DNA of 64,000 nucleotides from Diphasiastrum complanatum (lineage: Eukaryota > Streptophyta > Lycopodiopsida > Lycopodiales > Lycopodiaceae), in NCBI GenBank assembly GCA_029204225.1, contig CM055095.1:64589976-64653975 (forward strand), read 5' to 3'. The notes under the pieces were generated by a model that saw only the letters and a list, made by a program, of their open reading frames with translations, did not search any database and was not told the origin of the DNA. This document shows positions 22,389-33,229 of this stretch, piece after piece; the first letter of the stretch is position 1; each line of letters opens with the position of its first letter. The position numbers and the translations under genes are program-made.

Positions 22389-23658
22389 TCATGCACCATC
22401 TCCACCATCAGGTCCATCAAAGTGGTGCCCTGAATCATGAAATTGGGCATGCTCTGCATGAACCAACGGTGTCGACTGGGCAGCAGCCTTTAGCATCTGC
22501 TGCTGTTGTTGATTGTAATTCGTGAGGTTCTGGATCTGCAGCTGTTGTTGTTTGGTTTCCTCCTCCAACCTTGTTTTTTCTTTCTGAAGGCCCGCCATAG
22601 CACCATAGTCGAATTGTCGCATAGTGTGTTGTCCCCCTAGGGTGCCGAATATATTGTATTGGAGCTCATTCACCAACCATACCGCTTTTTGGGCTGTAAG
22701 GGGTAGCTGCTCCCAAGGACCAATGTCAGGGAGGTTGCATGTGTAGTTAGGATACAACATGGGATTAAATGGTAGAAAATCAGGAGCAGGACGAGGATTC
22801 AGCATATTCTACCCCGATGTCGTTGGATAGAATGTCATGTGGGACATCTGCTTCGGTATTGGCTGCCTTCCCTTTTTGCTTCTTAGTAGGTGGGGCTAGT
22901 GAGACTGGTTCTACTATTGGTTGGGGGGTGGCTCGCTTTTTTGTACTTGGATAAACAGCATCCAGTTCCTTGATGGCAGCAGCTGCCTTAGACCCCAATT
23001 GCTTGGCGACCAACATGTGGAGGAGATACCCACATTTGGTAGTTGATTTGCGGGCTTTTAGGGCTCCACACAGCTTCTCCGCTACCTTCTCAACCCACTT
23101 ATAATTTTGAGTGGGGTCGTCCATGGTGAGGGTTAGAGAGAAGGTATCGCTCGGTGGGATGCGATCCATCTTGGTGGTATGTACTGCAGCCATGGTGATG
23201 ATCATCTCTGAGGCGGCCTGTAGATGGGGATCCGTGATGAGTCGGATAGCGATCCCGTCATTGGTTTGGGCAATGGTTTTGCCATCGTCTGTCAGAAACT
23301 TGGTGAAGTACTTGGCATCATAACTAGTGCCCTTGCCATGGATTGTCTCTCCAAGATTAGGAATGCTGACACTCTGAAGATCCCTTGGAGAGACGTTGAT
23401 AATAGAATAACTGCCACTCTTGGTTGTAAGCCGGAAAGTTTGGAACTCATCCGAATAGGTCGAGTAAGCTGCTCGGATGAGGCTCTCGCTCTGCTGGTCC
23501 CGGAAAAGTGTTAGATCAAAACCAAGGTTGGTGAGGATATCCTTGGCCAGTGTGAGCTGCTCGGTGTAATTCTTAAGAGAGATCATGATAATATCCCCTG
23601 AATAAGGACGAGGGGGTTTACAGCGGTGCAAGATCAGTGAGGAATCACGGGAAGCCAT
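22389..23658 (-). pseudogene. Element F accessory ORF downstream of integrase, unknown function
   Basis: A 292-codon minus-strand frame starts at 23658 (MASRDSSLILHRCKPPRPYS) and ends at 22780. A 138-codon frame in the +1 phase takes over at 22805 and ends at 22389, so the pair looks like one protein of about 420 residues broken by a single frameshift. The first part is globular-looking and mixed in charge, with a Lys-rich tail (APPTKKQKGK). The second has a heptad-like QKEKTRLEEETKQQQLQIQN stretch suggesting a coiled coil, then poly-Gln. No transmembrane segment or signal peptide is seen, so it does not look like an envelope protein. It lies between the integrase C-terminus (24354) and the 3' LTR on the same strand, where Athila and Tat gypsy elements often carry extra ORFs. 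Family not recognised. Confidence 0.55.
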
Positions 23659-23659
23659 G

Positions 23660-24350
23660 GCAGCAGTGATTTTAGATTGCTCTGAGAATTTTGAAAATTT
23701 TGAAAAAAAATTGGCATGAACTCGAGAGCAGCAATCTAAAATGAACTTGTGGAGAAAGGATGGAGACCTATATATAGACTTTTTTGGGCAGGAATTTGCA
23801 ACTTCACCTAGAATTCGTCCTCAGTGTCCACAATTTGGTAATGATGGTCGCGAATTTTGAGGCATCATTCTGAGGGCCCGCGAATTCCTGTAAGTGATTT
23901 GTGTTGGCCAAAAGAGGGAAAATGTCTGATAGTGCAAAAATGTATCTGATCAGAATTTGCAAAGGTAATAGAGACATCGTGAGGATCAATTTAAGCTCCC
24001 GCGAATTGTCTGCGAATTCTGAACATGGATATATGATGAAGAAAACTCCATTTTTTTGATTTTTTGACATTTTTCTTCTGAGACAGAATTCGCGGAGGCC
24101 AAAAATGAATTGTTCTCTGTAAGAAAGGGGCCAGGCGAATTCGATCTTAGATGATGTGAAAACATTTTGTCTGAAACTAATGACTTTTGTGGTTTTCTCA
24201 GAGAAGACTGATCTGATAGTATCTTGATGGGTGGAACAACAAATCACAGCAAAAAATGGTGTCAAAATGGCATACAAATAATAAAAAGGGAGAAGAAGAA
24301 AAAAAAAATAGTAGAGAAAAAGCAGCTAACACATATCAAGATAAAAGCAG
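23660..24350. other. Spacer with repeated GCGAATT motifs
   Basis: Between accessory ORF and integrase of element F. GCGAATTnnG or its complement occurs at about 23811, 23850, 23879, 24000, 24011, 24088 and 24133. Possible regulatory or structural repeats; no coding seen. Confidence 0.5.
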
Positions 24351-24353
24351 GGT

Positions 24354-24872
24354 TCATTGTACTTTCTCAGTCGACTCCCATTGACCACAGTGTCGAGGAC
24401 ATCGCCTTGAAGGGTTTGGAGTTGAACATATCCAGAGGCAAAGATTTTTTTTTATGACGTAAAGTCCTTGGCCTGAAAATTTCAGTTTGTCTTTGAAGGC
24501 TTTGGCCTGGTATAGCAGGACCTTATCGCCCACTTGGAAATCTCTAAGTTTGAATGATCGATCATGCCATACTTTTTGTCGTTGTTTGTGGATGCTGATC
24601 TGTCGTGTCTCTTCAAAATACTGCAGCACCACAACTAGATCTTTATCATCAATAGTATCCTCGATGGGACAATGTTTGGTATCCCATTTGTACCTAGAAT
24701 CACACTTCCAACGAGTGTCCAATACTGAAGCAAAATTTGAAGTTGATGTATAAATACTATCATATGTGCAGTGCGTCCTCGCATGACACTGCGTATTGCC
24801 CCTATAACCCAGGGATCGTATAATAGAAGAGAGCTCAGTTTCAAACCTATTATGCTTACCATCAAGGAGCAC
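24354..24872 (-). pseudogene. Element F integrase, C-terminal part
   Basis: Minus-strand frame with KVWHDRSFKLRDFQVGDKVL, LYQAKAFKDKLKFSGQGLYV. This is the GPY/F-type C-terminal module of Ty3/gypsy integrase, which follows the DDE core and helps bind DNA. The upstream part of the frame is divergent and the DDE core is absent. The fragment stops at about 24872, where plus-strand gypsy G begins, so two elements meet head to head here. Confidence 0.8.
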
Positions 24873-25229
24873 CTAACGTAGCACCAAGGCTTGGACCAGG
24901 CCCTCAACAACAAAGAATGGCACTACAAACACTACTAGGGCCAAATAATTCTCAACCAGCCCAGGTGAATCTCACGACAGCGAAAACTGAAAGCACAAAC
25001 TCTTCGAAGAAGAAGTTGCTGTTGTAGATGGAGGATTGGGTGTCAATCTTATCTCCACTACTTTGTATGAGTTATGCTACAAGGCTTGAAAGCTGCAAAG
25101 TTTGCCATCAAACTAGTTGATCAATCATGTGTGCAGTTGAAGGGAATTGTAGAAGACATTCTAGTCAAGATAGCAGGGGTACAATTTGTCATTACATTTG
25201 TGTGATGGACATTCCTGAAACACCCACTG
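24873..25229 (+). pseudogene. Element G, gag end and protease
   Basis: Plus-strand translation: Pro/Gln-rich start (PGPQQQRMALQTLLGPNNSQ), then the retropepsin segment VVDGGLGVNLISTTLYEL at about 25020-25075. Its DGG replaces the DSG/DTG family motif and is common in plant gypsy elements. After frame changes comes KLVDQSCVQLKGIVEDILV, then VQFVITF and MDIPETPTALL. Frameshifts lie near 25090 and 25200. The coding is cut by the insertion at 25230. Confidence 0.75.
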
Positions 25230-25795
25230 CCTTGTTGGATTCCTATACTCATAAGCAAATCCATTCGGTAATGAGCATCCTGAAAAATTCTCACACGGCT
25301 GACACATCTGATTCGGCTGGCAAATTTATCTCAACCGACAAATCTGACTTGGCCGACACATCTGACCCAGCCAACAAGAGGCAGCCGACAAGAGGAGGCA
25401 GTCAACAAATCGGACTCGACCGACAAATCGGACTCGGTTGAACAATCTGACTAGATCGAACAATTTGACTCATCATCAGAGAAAAGTCGATCCAAGACTT
25501 TATGACAGCTCACCTACTTGTACATAGTCTTTATTACTTAAAAGACGGTTACCAACTACAAGATGGTTGTAATTAATTAAGTAGGTAGAAAAGCATTGAC
25601 CTGAAAGACTTGAAAGTATCTTGTAAATCACGCCCATGTATTCACCTTCTGATTTTTATCACGAGTACAATTTTACACTACCATTTTTTTTTCTATTAAA
25701 GATTACTACTGTTTATTCATCTTGATTATTGCTGGTAACTATTGCACTTCCGATCTACAACCATCCGTTGTTCTACTTCCGCTGCTATCCCACTG
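25230..25795. mobile_element. Insertion in element G, probable solo LTR (about 560 bp)
   Basis: Protease coding stops at 25229 and the protease-RT linker resumes after about 25800. CCCACTG is found at both borders (25223-25229 and 25789-25795), which may be a target duplication. The interior holds a degenerate array of CCGACAAATCTGACTTGG-like units (25300-25470), then T-rich DNA. It has no coding. The insertion begins near CTTGTTGGATTCC, resembling a TGTTGG LTR start. Confidence 0.5.
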
Positions 25796-27215
25796 ATTTT
25801 TGACATGCCTATCGAGTTTTGTTGGGATGACTTTGGTTCGAATTGCACAAGTAGTTCATGACTAGGATACCGGCAAAATCACATTTGAGAATAGAAAGCA
25901 GGCAGTGAAGGTGGATTCCTCCACATGGGCAGTGAAGCATGTACCACCCAAAGCTGATGACACTTCTTCCACAACGGACCATAGTATTGATCGTCCAAAG
26001 GCCTCAATGGGTGTTCATTATGATTCACAAATAGATACTGTGTTGTGGATAGATGCATTGGCAACAATTGACTTCATGGTTGTGCATACATGTCATCCTG
26101 AACCAGATTCAGATTCAAAACCCAGCGAATCACCACCTCAAGGATTCACCCTGGATACGCCAATCTCCTACGGGGTGAACATGATAAACGTAGCATGGCT
26201 ATCACCGGAACCTATTCCGAAACCTATTGAAGATGATTTAGTTCCTTGGCAACATGCATTGTCCTATAACGAGGAAGCTGAGCTGACAGATGAGCAGATC
26301 CTACACCACATGGATTCTACGTGCTATGGAGTTCAAAAAATACTAGTTTAACCACCTCAAAAATCTCAACTTGCTAAAGTCTCCAAGATGTCACCACCGA
26401 AAGCACCTATACCAAAGAAAAGTCAACAAAAGCAAAGATACAATCAGGTGATCAAGTGGAGCAATTTGCCCAAAGAGGATATAGTAACAGTGGATGAAGA
26501 CATTTGGAACCATGTGGCGAATGTCAAAGAACCTCAATAGAAGACCAAAGAAGCAACAACAACCAACCACAATATATGAGACAAGAAGAAAGTTGCTGAA
26601 TTGCATGCTCAAGGGTCATCTGACCAAGCTTCGACATCAGCTTTAGGAATGTCAGAAGCAATGCATAAGCTATCACTCATGAATCGAACTGAGATCAACT
26701 TTTTGAAGGAAGAAATGAGTAAGACATCAGTCCATGATGCGCCAGAAAACTTCAAAAGCTATACCTTGGATGACATGGTGATCATGATGCCAAAAGTGCA
26801 ACGGGAATCTGATGCAAATCAGGAAAAAGAAAAACAAGTCTACAAGGGACCGTCGGCTCGCACTCAACCAATGAATCTAGCAGAGCCAGACGAAGAAGAC
26901 AAAATTGTTCATGTGGGAGCACAGCTCACGCCCTCACAATTCACCAAGCTGCAAAAACTAATGATGGAGTATAAAGACTGCGTTGCATGGTCTTACAAAG
27001 ATTCAAAAGGAATTCCATCATCTGTAGTCCAACACACCTTACCTTTGGTCGAAGGAGCAATGCCAAAGGTGAGCCGATATTACCGCTGCAACTCGAATGA
27101 GCTGATCAAACAAGAGTTGCATAAGTTGCTCGATGCCGATTTCATCTATGAAATCGAGCACATAGAATGGGTGTCGCCCATAGTCATTATTCCCAAGAAG
27201 AATGGAAAAATGTAG
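25796..27215 (+). pseudogene. Element G, protease-RT linker and start of reverse transcriptase
   Basis: Open frames at 25905-26351 and 26601-27215, joined by a stretch with stops. The first is a charged linker (GVNMINVAWLSPEPIPKPIE). The second leads into gypsy RT: LTPSQFTKLQKLMMEYKDCV, AWSYKDSKGIPSSVVQHTLP, KQELHKLLDADFIYEI, EWVSPIVIIPKKNGKM. It stops at the point where RT normally continues into its fingers and palm. The catalytic YxDD region is not found anywhere downstream, so about 250 residues are missing. Confidence 0.88.
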
Positions 27216-27222
27216 ACATTTC

Positions 27223-28029
27223 TATTGGGAATATTCCCAACAAATTGTAAATAAATAAAATGGACCAATAAAATGTGTTGTGAGGGCATGGCATCCTACA
27301 CGTATAAGCCCATGACCCAATGAGCACGCAAGCTTAAGTTGTAAATAAAATAGACTTGGGCCTTTGTAATTAAAATAAAACTTGAGGCCCAAAGTCAATT
27401 TTAAAGTTAGAGTCTACTTTTTTAGAGTTGGGTCCAATTTTGGACTCACATGAATCTTGTGATTTCCAATGTACTTTTTGTAGACCCTTGGATCAAGTTG
27501 GGTCCAAGATGAATGGATAGGATCAATGCAAATACTAGCCAATAGGATTTTGGAGCAAGGGCCTTTCCCATTTTATAAAAAGGCACCATTTGTACTCTAT
27601 TTCCATGCTTAATGAGGAGGAGGAAACTCTACCAATTTGGAGAGCCAAGTATCCTCATTTGCTAAGCACTCATGCTAATGCTTTTTGTTGTGTGTTTTGA
27701 ATTGTTTCCATTTCTATGTTGTTGTTTGAATAGTTATGGTTTCTCCATTAGCATGCATCTTGAGCTTTTGAGCTAACCAGCCCCTCAACTCTATCTCTCT
27801 CTTCTCCATCTTTCTCTTCTATTCTACCCTTCCCTTTCACCAACAATCATGATGAAGTTAGGTTAGGGAAGTAGAGTTAGTGTGAGTAGTGTTAGTGGAG
27901 ATAGAGTTAGATAAAAAGTAGGGAACTAACTAAAAGTAGCATCTATGCATAGTTAGGTGCCTATCCAGTGAACTAACCCTTGTTGACAAGCGGGAGGGCT
28001 ATTACTACGTCAGATCGAAGACCCTACGG
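27223..28029 (+). mobile_element. Gypsy 5' LTR inserted in the RT of element G
   Basis: Starts TATTGGGAATATTCCCAACA (normally TGTTGGG) and ends before the tRNA-Asp-type primer-binding site at 28030. It contains TTTTATAAAAAGG at 27571-27583, a good TATA box for an LTR promoter. The first 95 bp match 32989-33085. Orientation is the same as element G. Confidence 0.75.
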
Positions 28030-28047
28030 TGGCGCCGTTGCTGGGGA
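28030..28047 (+). other. Primer-binding site, tRNA-Asp type
   Basis: TGGCGCCGTTGCTGGGGA matches the Athila/Tat-type primer-binding site (TGGCGCCGTTGCCGGGGA), complementary to plant tRNA-Asp, except for one base. It fixes the LTR end at about 28010-28029 and plus-strand orientation. Confidence 0.85.
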
Positions 28048-28654
28048 TAGGTTTCCACTAACTAGTGTAGCTGCATTTTAGCTATTTTTTGCTTTTTAGA
28101 GTAGTTTTAGGTAGATTTTTGGGAGTTTAGAGTTAGTTTTCTGTGTTTTTTTGTGTTTGGACTATTCACAATTAGCGGAGGAGGTGTGAGAGGGTAGAGG
28201 AGGCCCTGAACAGCCTCTAAGGCTTGAAACTCAAACCAACCAGCCAAAAACCCCAAAAAAAAACACACCAATCTACATTTTGGAGGGAAAAAGAGCCAAA
28301 AAAAAATCTTATCAGATTTTAATATCTCCAAAACCAGTAAGAGTTAACCCTTGCATGACTGGCAGCAGCCCCAAGGTACTGTCCCAGACCTGCGTAGAAG
28401 CCTGCGAGAGTTAGTTCCAAGTAGATTGCAAAAATCAGAGAAAAAATCTGAAGTTCCATCTCAATGAGACCAGGACACAGAGAAGCTTGCGAGAGTTAGT
28501 TTGATGTCTAAGTGCTTGTGCGAGACTTCCCAATGAGAGAACCCTCGCAAACACCAAAATTTTCAGCTCCAGTGGGCAAGAACTGCATATGAACGCATCG
28601 AAGTATGCAGTTGGAGCAGTCTTAACCCAGCCAGGTGAACACAAAAGGATTTTC
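28048..28654 (+). mobile_element. Leader of the inserted gypsy element, truncated
   Basis: No coding. It includes GCGAGAGTTAGTTnnA twice (about 28402 and 28490) and the CCCTCGCAAAC motif shared with 18660-19400 and 30780-31090. It ends where RNase H of element G resumes. Confidence 0.55.
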
Positions 28655-30266
28655 AATTCGATTTGCAAGCCGACAGCTCAGTGATACAGAAATGAATTAT
28701 TCGACCATAGAGCGGGAAGCATTGGTAATGACCTACGTGGTTAAGAAATTTTGACACTACATGATGGCCACACATTTTGCTTTTTATACGGACCATCAAC
28801 CTTTGCTCTATCTCGTTAACAAAACCTACAACATAGGGAGAATCATCAGATGGCTACTTCTGTCGTTGAAGTTTGATTTTCGGATAGTAGTCCGCAAGGG
28901 AAAACAGCACTACATGGCAGATCATGTCTCATGAATCAAGGGAAAGGAGGTTGCAACCCAACCCGACGATGAGCTGGTCGATGCTGTCTTATTTTACGTG
29001 GACACACTACCAAAATGGGCTGTCAATATTGTTGAATATCTAATGTGGGGCCAACCAGACAAATCACTACCAAAGGCGGATCAGCGGGGATTGATCTTGA
29101 AAGCTACACCTTATCAGCTGATTGTCGACCAATTATACCGAAGAGGACTAGATGGGATTCTTTGGCAATGTATTCTTCCTCATGAGACCACCCAAATCAT
29201 TTCGCTTTCACATGAAGGCATGGGTGGAGGCCATTTTGCATCCGACATTACAGTTTGCAAGATTCTACAATCAGGATGTTGGTGGCCAACGATTCATAAG
29301 GATACGGAAGGATACCTGAGAAAGTGAGATGTGTGCCAAAGGGCAAGGAGACCAACGAGATTGAATTATGACCTACTACACCCGGTCTCAGCCCAAGCAC
29401 CGTTCAAAAAGTGGGGATTGGATTACATCGGTCCAATTCATCCTGCAGCAAGAAGTACCCAGGCTCGATACATAATCGTAGCCACGAATTATCTCACCAA
29501 GTGGGTCAACGCCAAGGCAATAAGAGTAACTGATGCTAGGACAGTTGCCAAGTTCCTTTATGAAAATATCATTGTGCGCTTTGGATGCCCGGTGGAGATA
29601 GTCAACGATTGCGGAAGTCATTTCATCAATGAGACCATCAAAGTCCTATTGGAGGAATTCTTCGTGATCCATAGAACCAGTACGTTGCCTTATCCTCGCA
29701 GTAATGGGCAAGCAGAATCATCCAATAAGATCATGTGTAGTGTGCTCACGAAAATAGTTGAAGCTAGCAGATCAGATTGGGAACATAAGTTGCATGTTGC
29801 TCTATGGGCATTCAGGACAGCATACAAGGCAAGCACTGATCACACATCTTTTCAATTGGTATATGGTCAGGATGTTGTAATGCCAGTGGAGTTTTTAGTC
29901 CCTTCATTAAGGATTGCCACAATGCAACGCCTTAATGAATCCAAATCTCTACAACTATGCCACGAAGCTCTGTATAAACTCTGTGAAACATGCTTACTAG
30001 TTGTGCATGCACTGGCAACTGAAAAGGAAAGACACAAAGCATGGCACGATCGTAGGTTACAAAAGAAAAATCTTTGTTTCGGAGATCTGGTCCTAATGTA
30101 TAAAACCAAGGCGATCAAGGGAAAATTAAAATTTGCAGGCGAAGGTCCTTATTGGATCAAGAAAATTCTTAATCATGGAGCCGTGAATCTGGAGAAGCTA
30201 GATGGGACACCATTCGATACACCCATCAATAGGAGTCGGTTGCACAAGTATTGGCCACCACAGTGA
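28655..30266 (+). pseudogene. Element G, RNase H and integrase
   Basis: Plus strand. RNase H remnant: RQLSDTEMNYSTIEREALVM, FYTDHQPLLYLVNKT. After stops near 28751 and 28933, an integrase frame starts with HEGMGGGHFASDITVCKI and the zinc-binding end DVCQRA. The frame is broken at 29325-29327 by TGA exactly where the first Cys of the HHCC module (normally K-C-D-x-C) should be. The next frame (29331-30266) holds the DDE core intact: WGLDYIGPI, IVNDCGSHF and SNGQAESSNK. It ends with the C-terminal module KAIKGKLKFAGEGPYWIKKI and NRSRLHKYW. It is gypsy, of the Tat/Athila-like type by its match to the integrase remnants at 16130, 24354 and 33230. It cannot be autonomous because the RT core is missing. 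Confidence 0.93.
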
Positions 30267-30289
30267 GAAAGATCCAGATTGGTGGTGGC

Positions 30290-31700
30290 ATGTTACGAAA
30301 AGCTATTCTGCTAGGCCATCACAACTAGATCTAGGAAGATCAAAACAAATCAAGCTAGATCCATCAAGATTCAGCCAGATCTGGCAAGATCGAATAAATC
30401 CATCTGGATCCAAGAGGGATCCAGATCCAGATGGGATCAAGAGGGAAGCGTATCATCAGATTATGCCAATAAGTCTCCCAAATTTGCAGATCAGAGATCT
30501 CGGTCTCAATAACTATGGCAAATTAAAGGCAAAATTCACCCAGAACTGATAGATCTGTTACCAAATATCCATAAGAACTTTCAGAGAACTACCAATAGTC
30601 AGATCTCTCATGGATGAAGCAGATTACCAGTTTGCAGAAGTTAAAAGTCAGAGAATCTCGATCTCGTCAAAAAACCCTCTAAAAGAGCACTTTTTTAATG
30701 ATTTTTGGAGATCCCCTGGGAGATAGCTCTTGAAACTTGGACAGTCACTAGATCTGACCCAGATGCATCCATGGAAATCTCTGCGAGAGTTCTTGATGGA
30801 GAAATCATCATTTTTGAGTGTATGCGAGGGTTCCTAGAAGCTGAATCTTCAGAACCTTCGCAGAGCATCAAGATCATCCTACCAACCTTCGCAAGGTGCA
30901 TAAATGGAATCAGAGCAGTGAAATTAGCATGCCTACATGGTCTGATCTTGAAAATCCAACCACATGAACATGCTGTGAGAGAGATCACCTCCTGCGAGAG
31001 TTGAACCCTCGCAGACAGTCTGAACCCTCGCAGAACCTTCGTAGGGCTGTCAAATCACCTTCTGAACTCTCGCAGACTTCTCTGAGGTCTTAGAGTCCTT
31101 GCCAAATTTTGGTTGGAACTGAGCAAGGTAAAGTGGATTTCACCTAATACACACTCTGAATTCGGCTATATAAGGGCTGAATTCGAGTCATTTGTCACCT
31201 TTGCTGGCGAGGCTCTGTTCAATTTTTCATTGAAATTTCCAAGTTCACTGATTGCGACCAAACTTCATACAAACTATCATCTGCACATTCTAAACCCAAA
31301 TTTGCGCTCTGAACTACAATTTTTACCATCCGACACTCGTTATTCACAATTTTTGTCGTTTCCACCTCTTTTTACCTTTCCTATGAAAAGGCCTAAAGCT
31401 TACTAGAATGCCTATAGGCTTGTCTCTATCAAACTAGCACACAAGCTTGAATGATACTCAAAGATCTTACCAAAAATTTCTAGCTTTCACTCTCACAAAA
31501 AAAATTGCTTTACACTTTTCTTAGAGATTTCACTTCAACTAAGGATCTAAACAAATCAGCCTCTAAGATCTGATCTCATACTCTAAAAAGAAATGCTCCA
31601 ATGATCCAAAACACTATTTGGTAATAGGCATTAGTTAGAATGAATCTAGATCAATACTATGCTTTAAAAAGCACCAAAAATGAACTAGTGTTGTGATTTT
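30290..31700 (+). mobile_element. Probable 3' LTR and downstream region of element G
   Basis: After the integrase stop, ATTGGTGGTGGCA could be a polypurine tract followed by an LTR start TGTTACG at about 30290. CTATATAAGGG at 31165-31175 is a strong TATA box. The region 30780-31090 repeats CCCTCGCAGA/CTTCGCAG motifs on alternating strands. No coding seen. The right boundary is not fixed. Confidence 0.5.
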
Positions 31701-31909
31701 GGGACCAACAAACACAAAGTAACTTGAATTGAAAGTTGTTGTACGGTTTCACACATGTGAAAAGTACATACACAGCCTTCAAGCCGTTTTGATCCAAATG
31801 ATTACAAGCTATCACTCTAGAAGAACTCGCCCTCACTAGTATTGGCCAAAAACAAATTTTGCCAATTATCTTTACAAGATTTATAATTCAATGATCACTC
31901 TCTTACTTA

Positions 31910-31921
31910 GCTCTGATACCA
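31910..31921 (-). other. Primer-binding site of another copia element
   Basis: Minus strand TGGTATCAGAGC next to an LTR end TTATCA. The internal region to its left (31700-31909) is non-coding. Confidence 0.85.
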
Positions 31922-32785
31922 TGATAAATTTTACAGTTTTTAGGACAATAATGATTGTACTTTACAATCATAGAGAGTTATTGGTTGCTTAATCAATGAA
32001 TCTATCAAGTTCTACACATTAGATCTTGATCTAGATTCACTACACTTGGATTTAAGCAAGAGCAATGGATCAACACATCATTTTTTAGTGAGAGCGGCCT
32101 CACACATGTGGACTAATGTACACTGTACGGCCTGCACCTGAAACAACAAGTACAATGATACTAGATAGCAATCATACATAAAAATCACAAGACAAATGAC
32201 TAGAAATCTCACAAAAGTGTAGAGTACAAAAGTCTCATCAATCTTCTTAGCAAAATGATGATCCTTTTATGGATCAAGTACATCCATGAGTCTGGTACAA
32301 TCCAACAGGACTTCACACGTGTGAAGAGTTCCACATCACTCAGATCTATCCATTTGATCCATCCTTGATCCTTATCGAATAGTTGACCTTCTAGAATATG
32401 ACTAAAATCCAAAATGCTTGTCTCCTAGAATATAGGAATATTCCCTACAAAATAGGATCTAAGGAAAATGGTCAACTCTTATCTTCTAGTACTCTATACA
32501 CACGTGTGAACATCCACTTGCCATGTGGGAGCATTTACTCATGCACATGCAAGGAAAAGCTAATTTGTAGGTGACTAGCCAACTTGACTAAAAACTAGTC
32601 CTTTTATGTTCACACTAACTAGAATGATACAAATTCAATTTGGATATATACAAACATGAAAAGTACATCCTTTCACACGTGGAAACAGGCTCCACACGTG
32701 TGAAATCAGATCATCAATATATTCTAGTGTTTGATCAATATTCACATGAACCAATGTCAAGTGAGAAGTGACAATTTTCAACACA
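31922..32785 (-). mobile_element. Copia 5' LTR related to the copia C LTR
   Basis: Begins TGATAAATTTTACAG on plus, just after the primer-binding site. It shares AACATGAAAAGTACA and TTTCACACGTGGnAACAGGCTCC with 11575-11605 and carries CACGTG at 32316, 32501, 32676 and 32695. Its right end is near TTTTCAACACA at about 32785 and is uncertain. No associated coding remains. Confidence 0.6.
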
Positions 32786-32789
32786 AGTG

Positions 32790-33085
32790 TGGGTCAACCA
32801 AGACTGGCTGATAGGAGTCCACAAGTCCCTTCGCACGCCCAAGGACTTGAAAAAATTGGACCGCATTAATTTCATGGAAGACGTCACAAGCTACCTAATC
32901 CACCAGAGGCGGGCCAAGAAGACTCTTTACTGAACCGGCAAAGTGCCGAGGGATTGGCACTACTTCAGGTCGTGGGTCCTGTTGGGGGTATCTCCGACAA
33001 ATTGTAAATAAATAAAATCGACCAATAAAATGTGTTGCGAGGGCATGGCATCCTGCGCGTATAAGCCCATGACCCACCTAGTTAT
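32790..33085 (+). mobile_element. Gypsy scraps: gag-like piece and LTR start
   Basis: 32790-32985 translates on plus as VWVNQDWLIGVHKSLRTPKD, LIHQRRAKKT, a gag-like look without a firm match. 32989-33085 (TGTTGGGGGTATCTCCGACA onward) is the first 95 bp of the LTR family at 27223. Confidence 0.5.
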
Positions 33086-33229
33086 TCTAGATCTAATCGG
33101 AGCACTAAGCGTCTAGCTCCTAACAATATAGATTTATCGTTAATGTCTAACCAACCTATGTGATCTACTTAAGTAAACTAAACCGAAATCAACTAGCTAC
33201 TCCTACCTAGGTTAGCTAATAGGGTGTGG

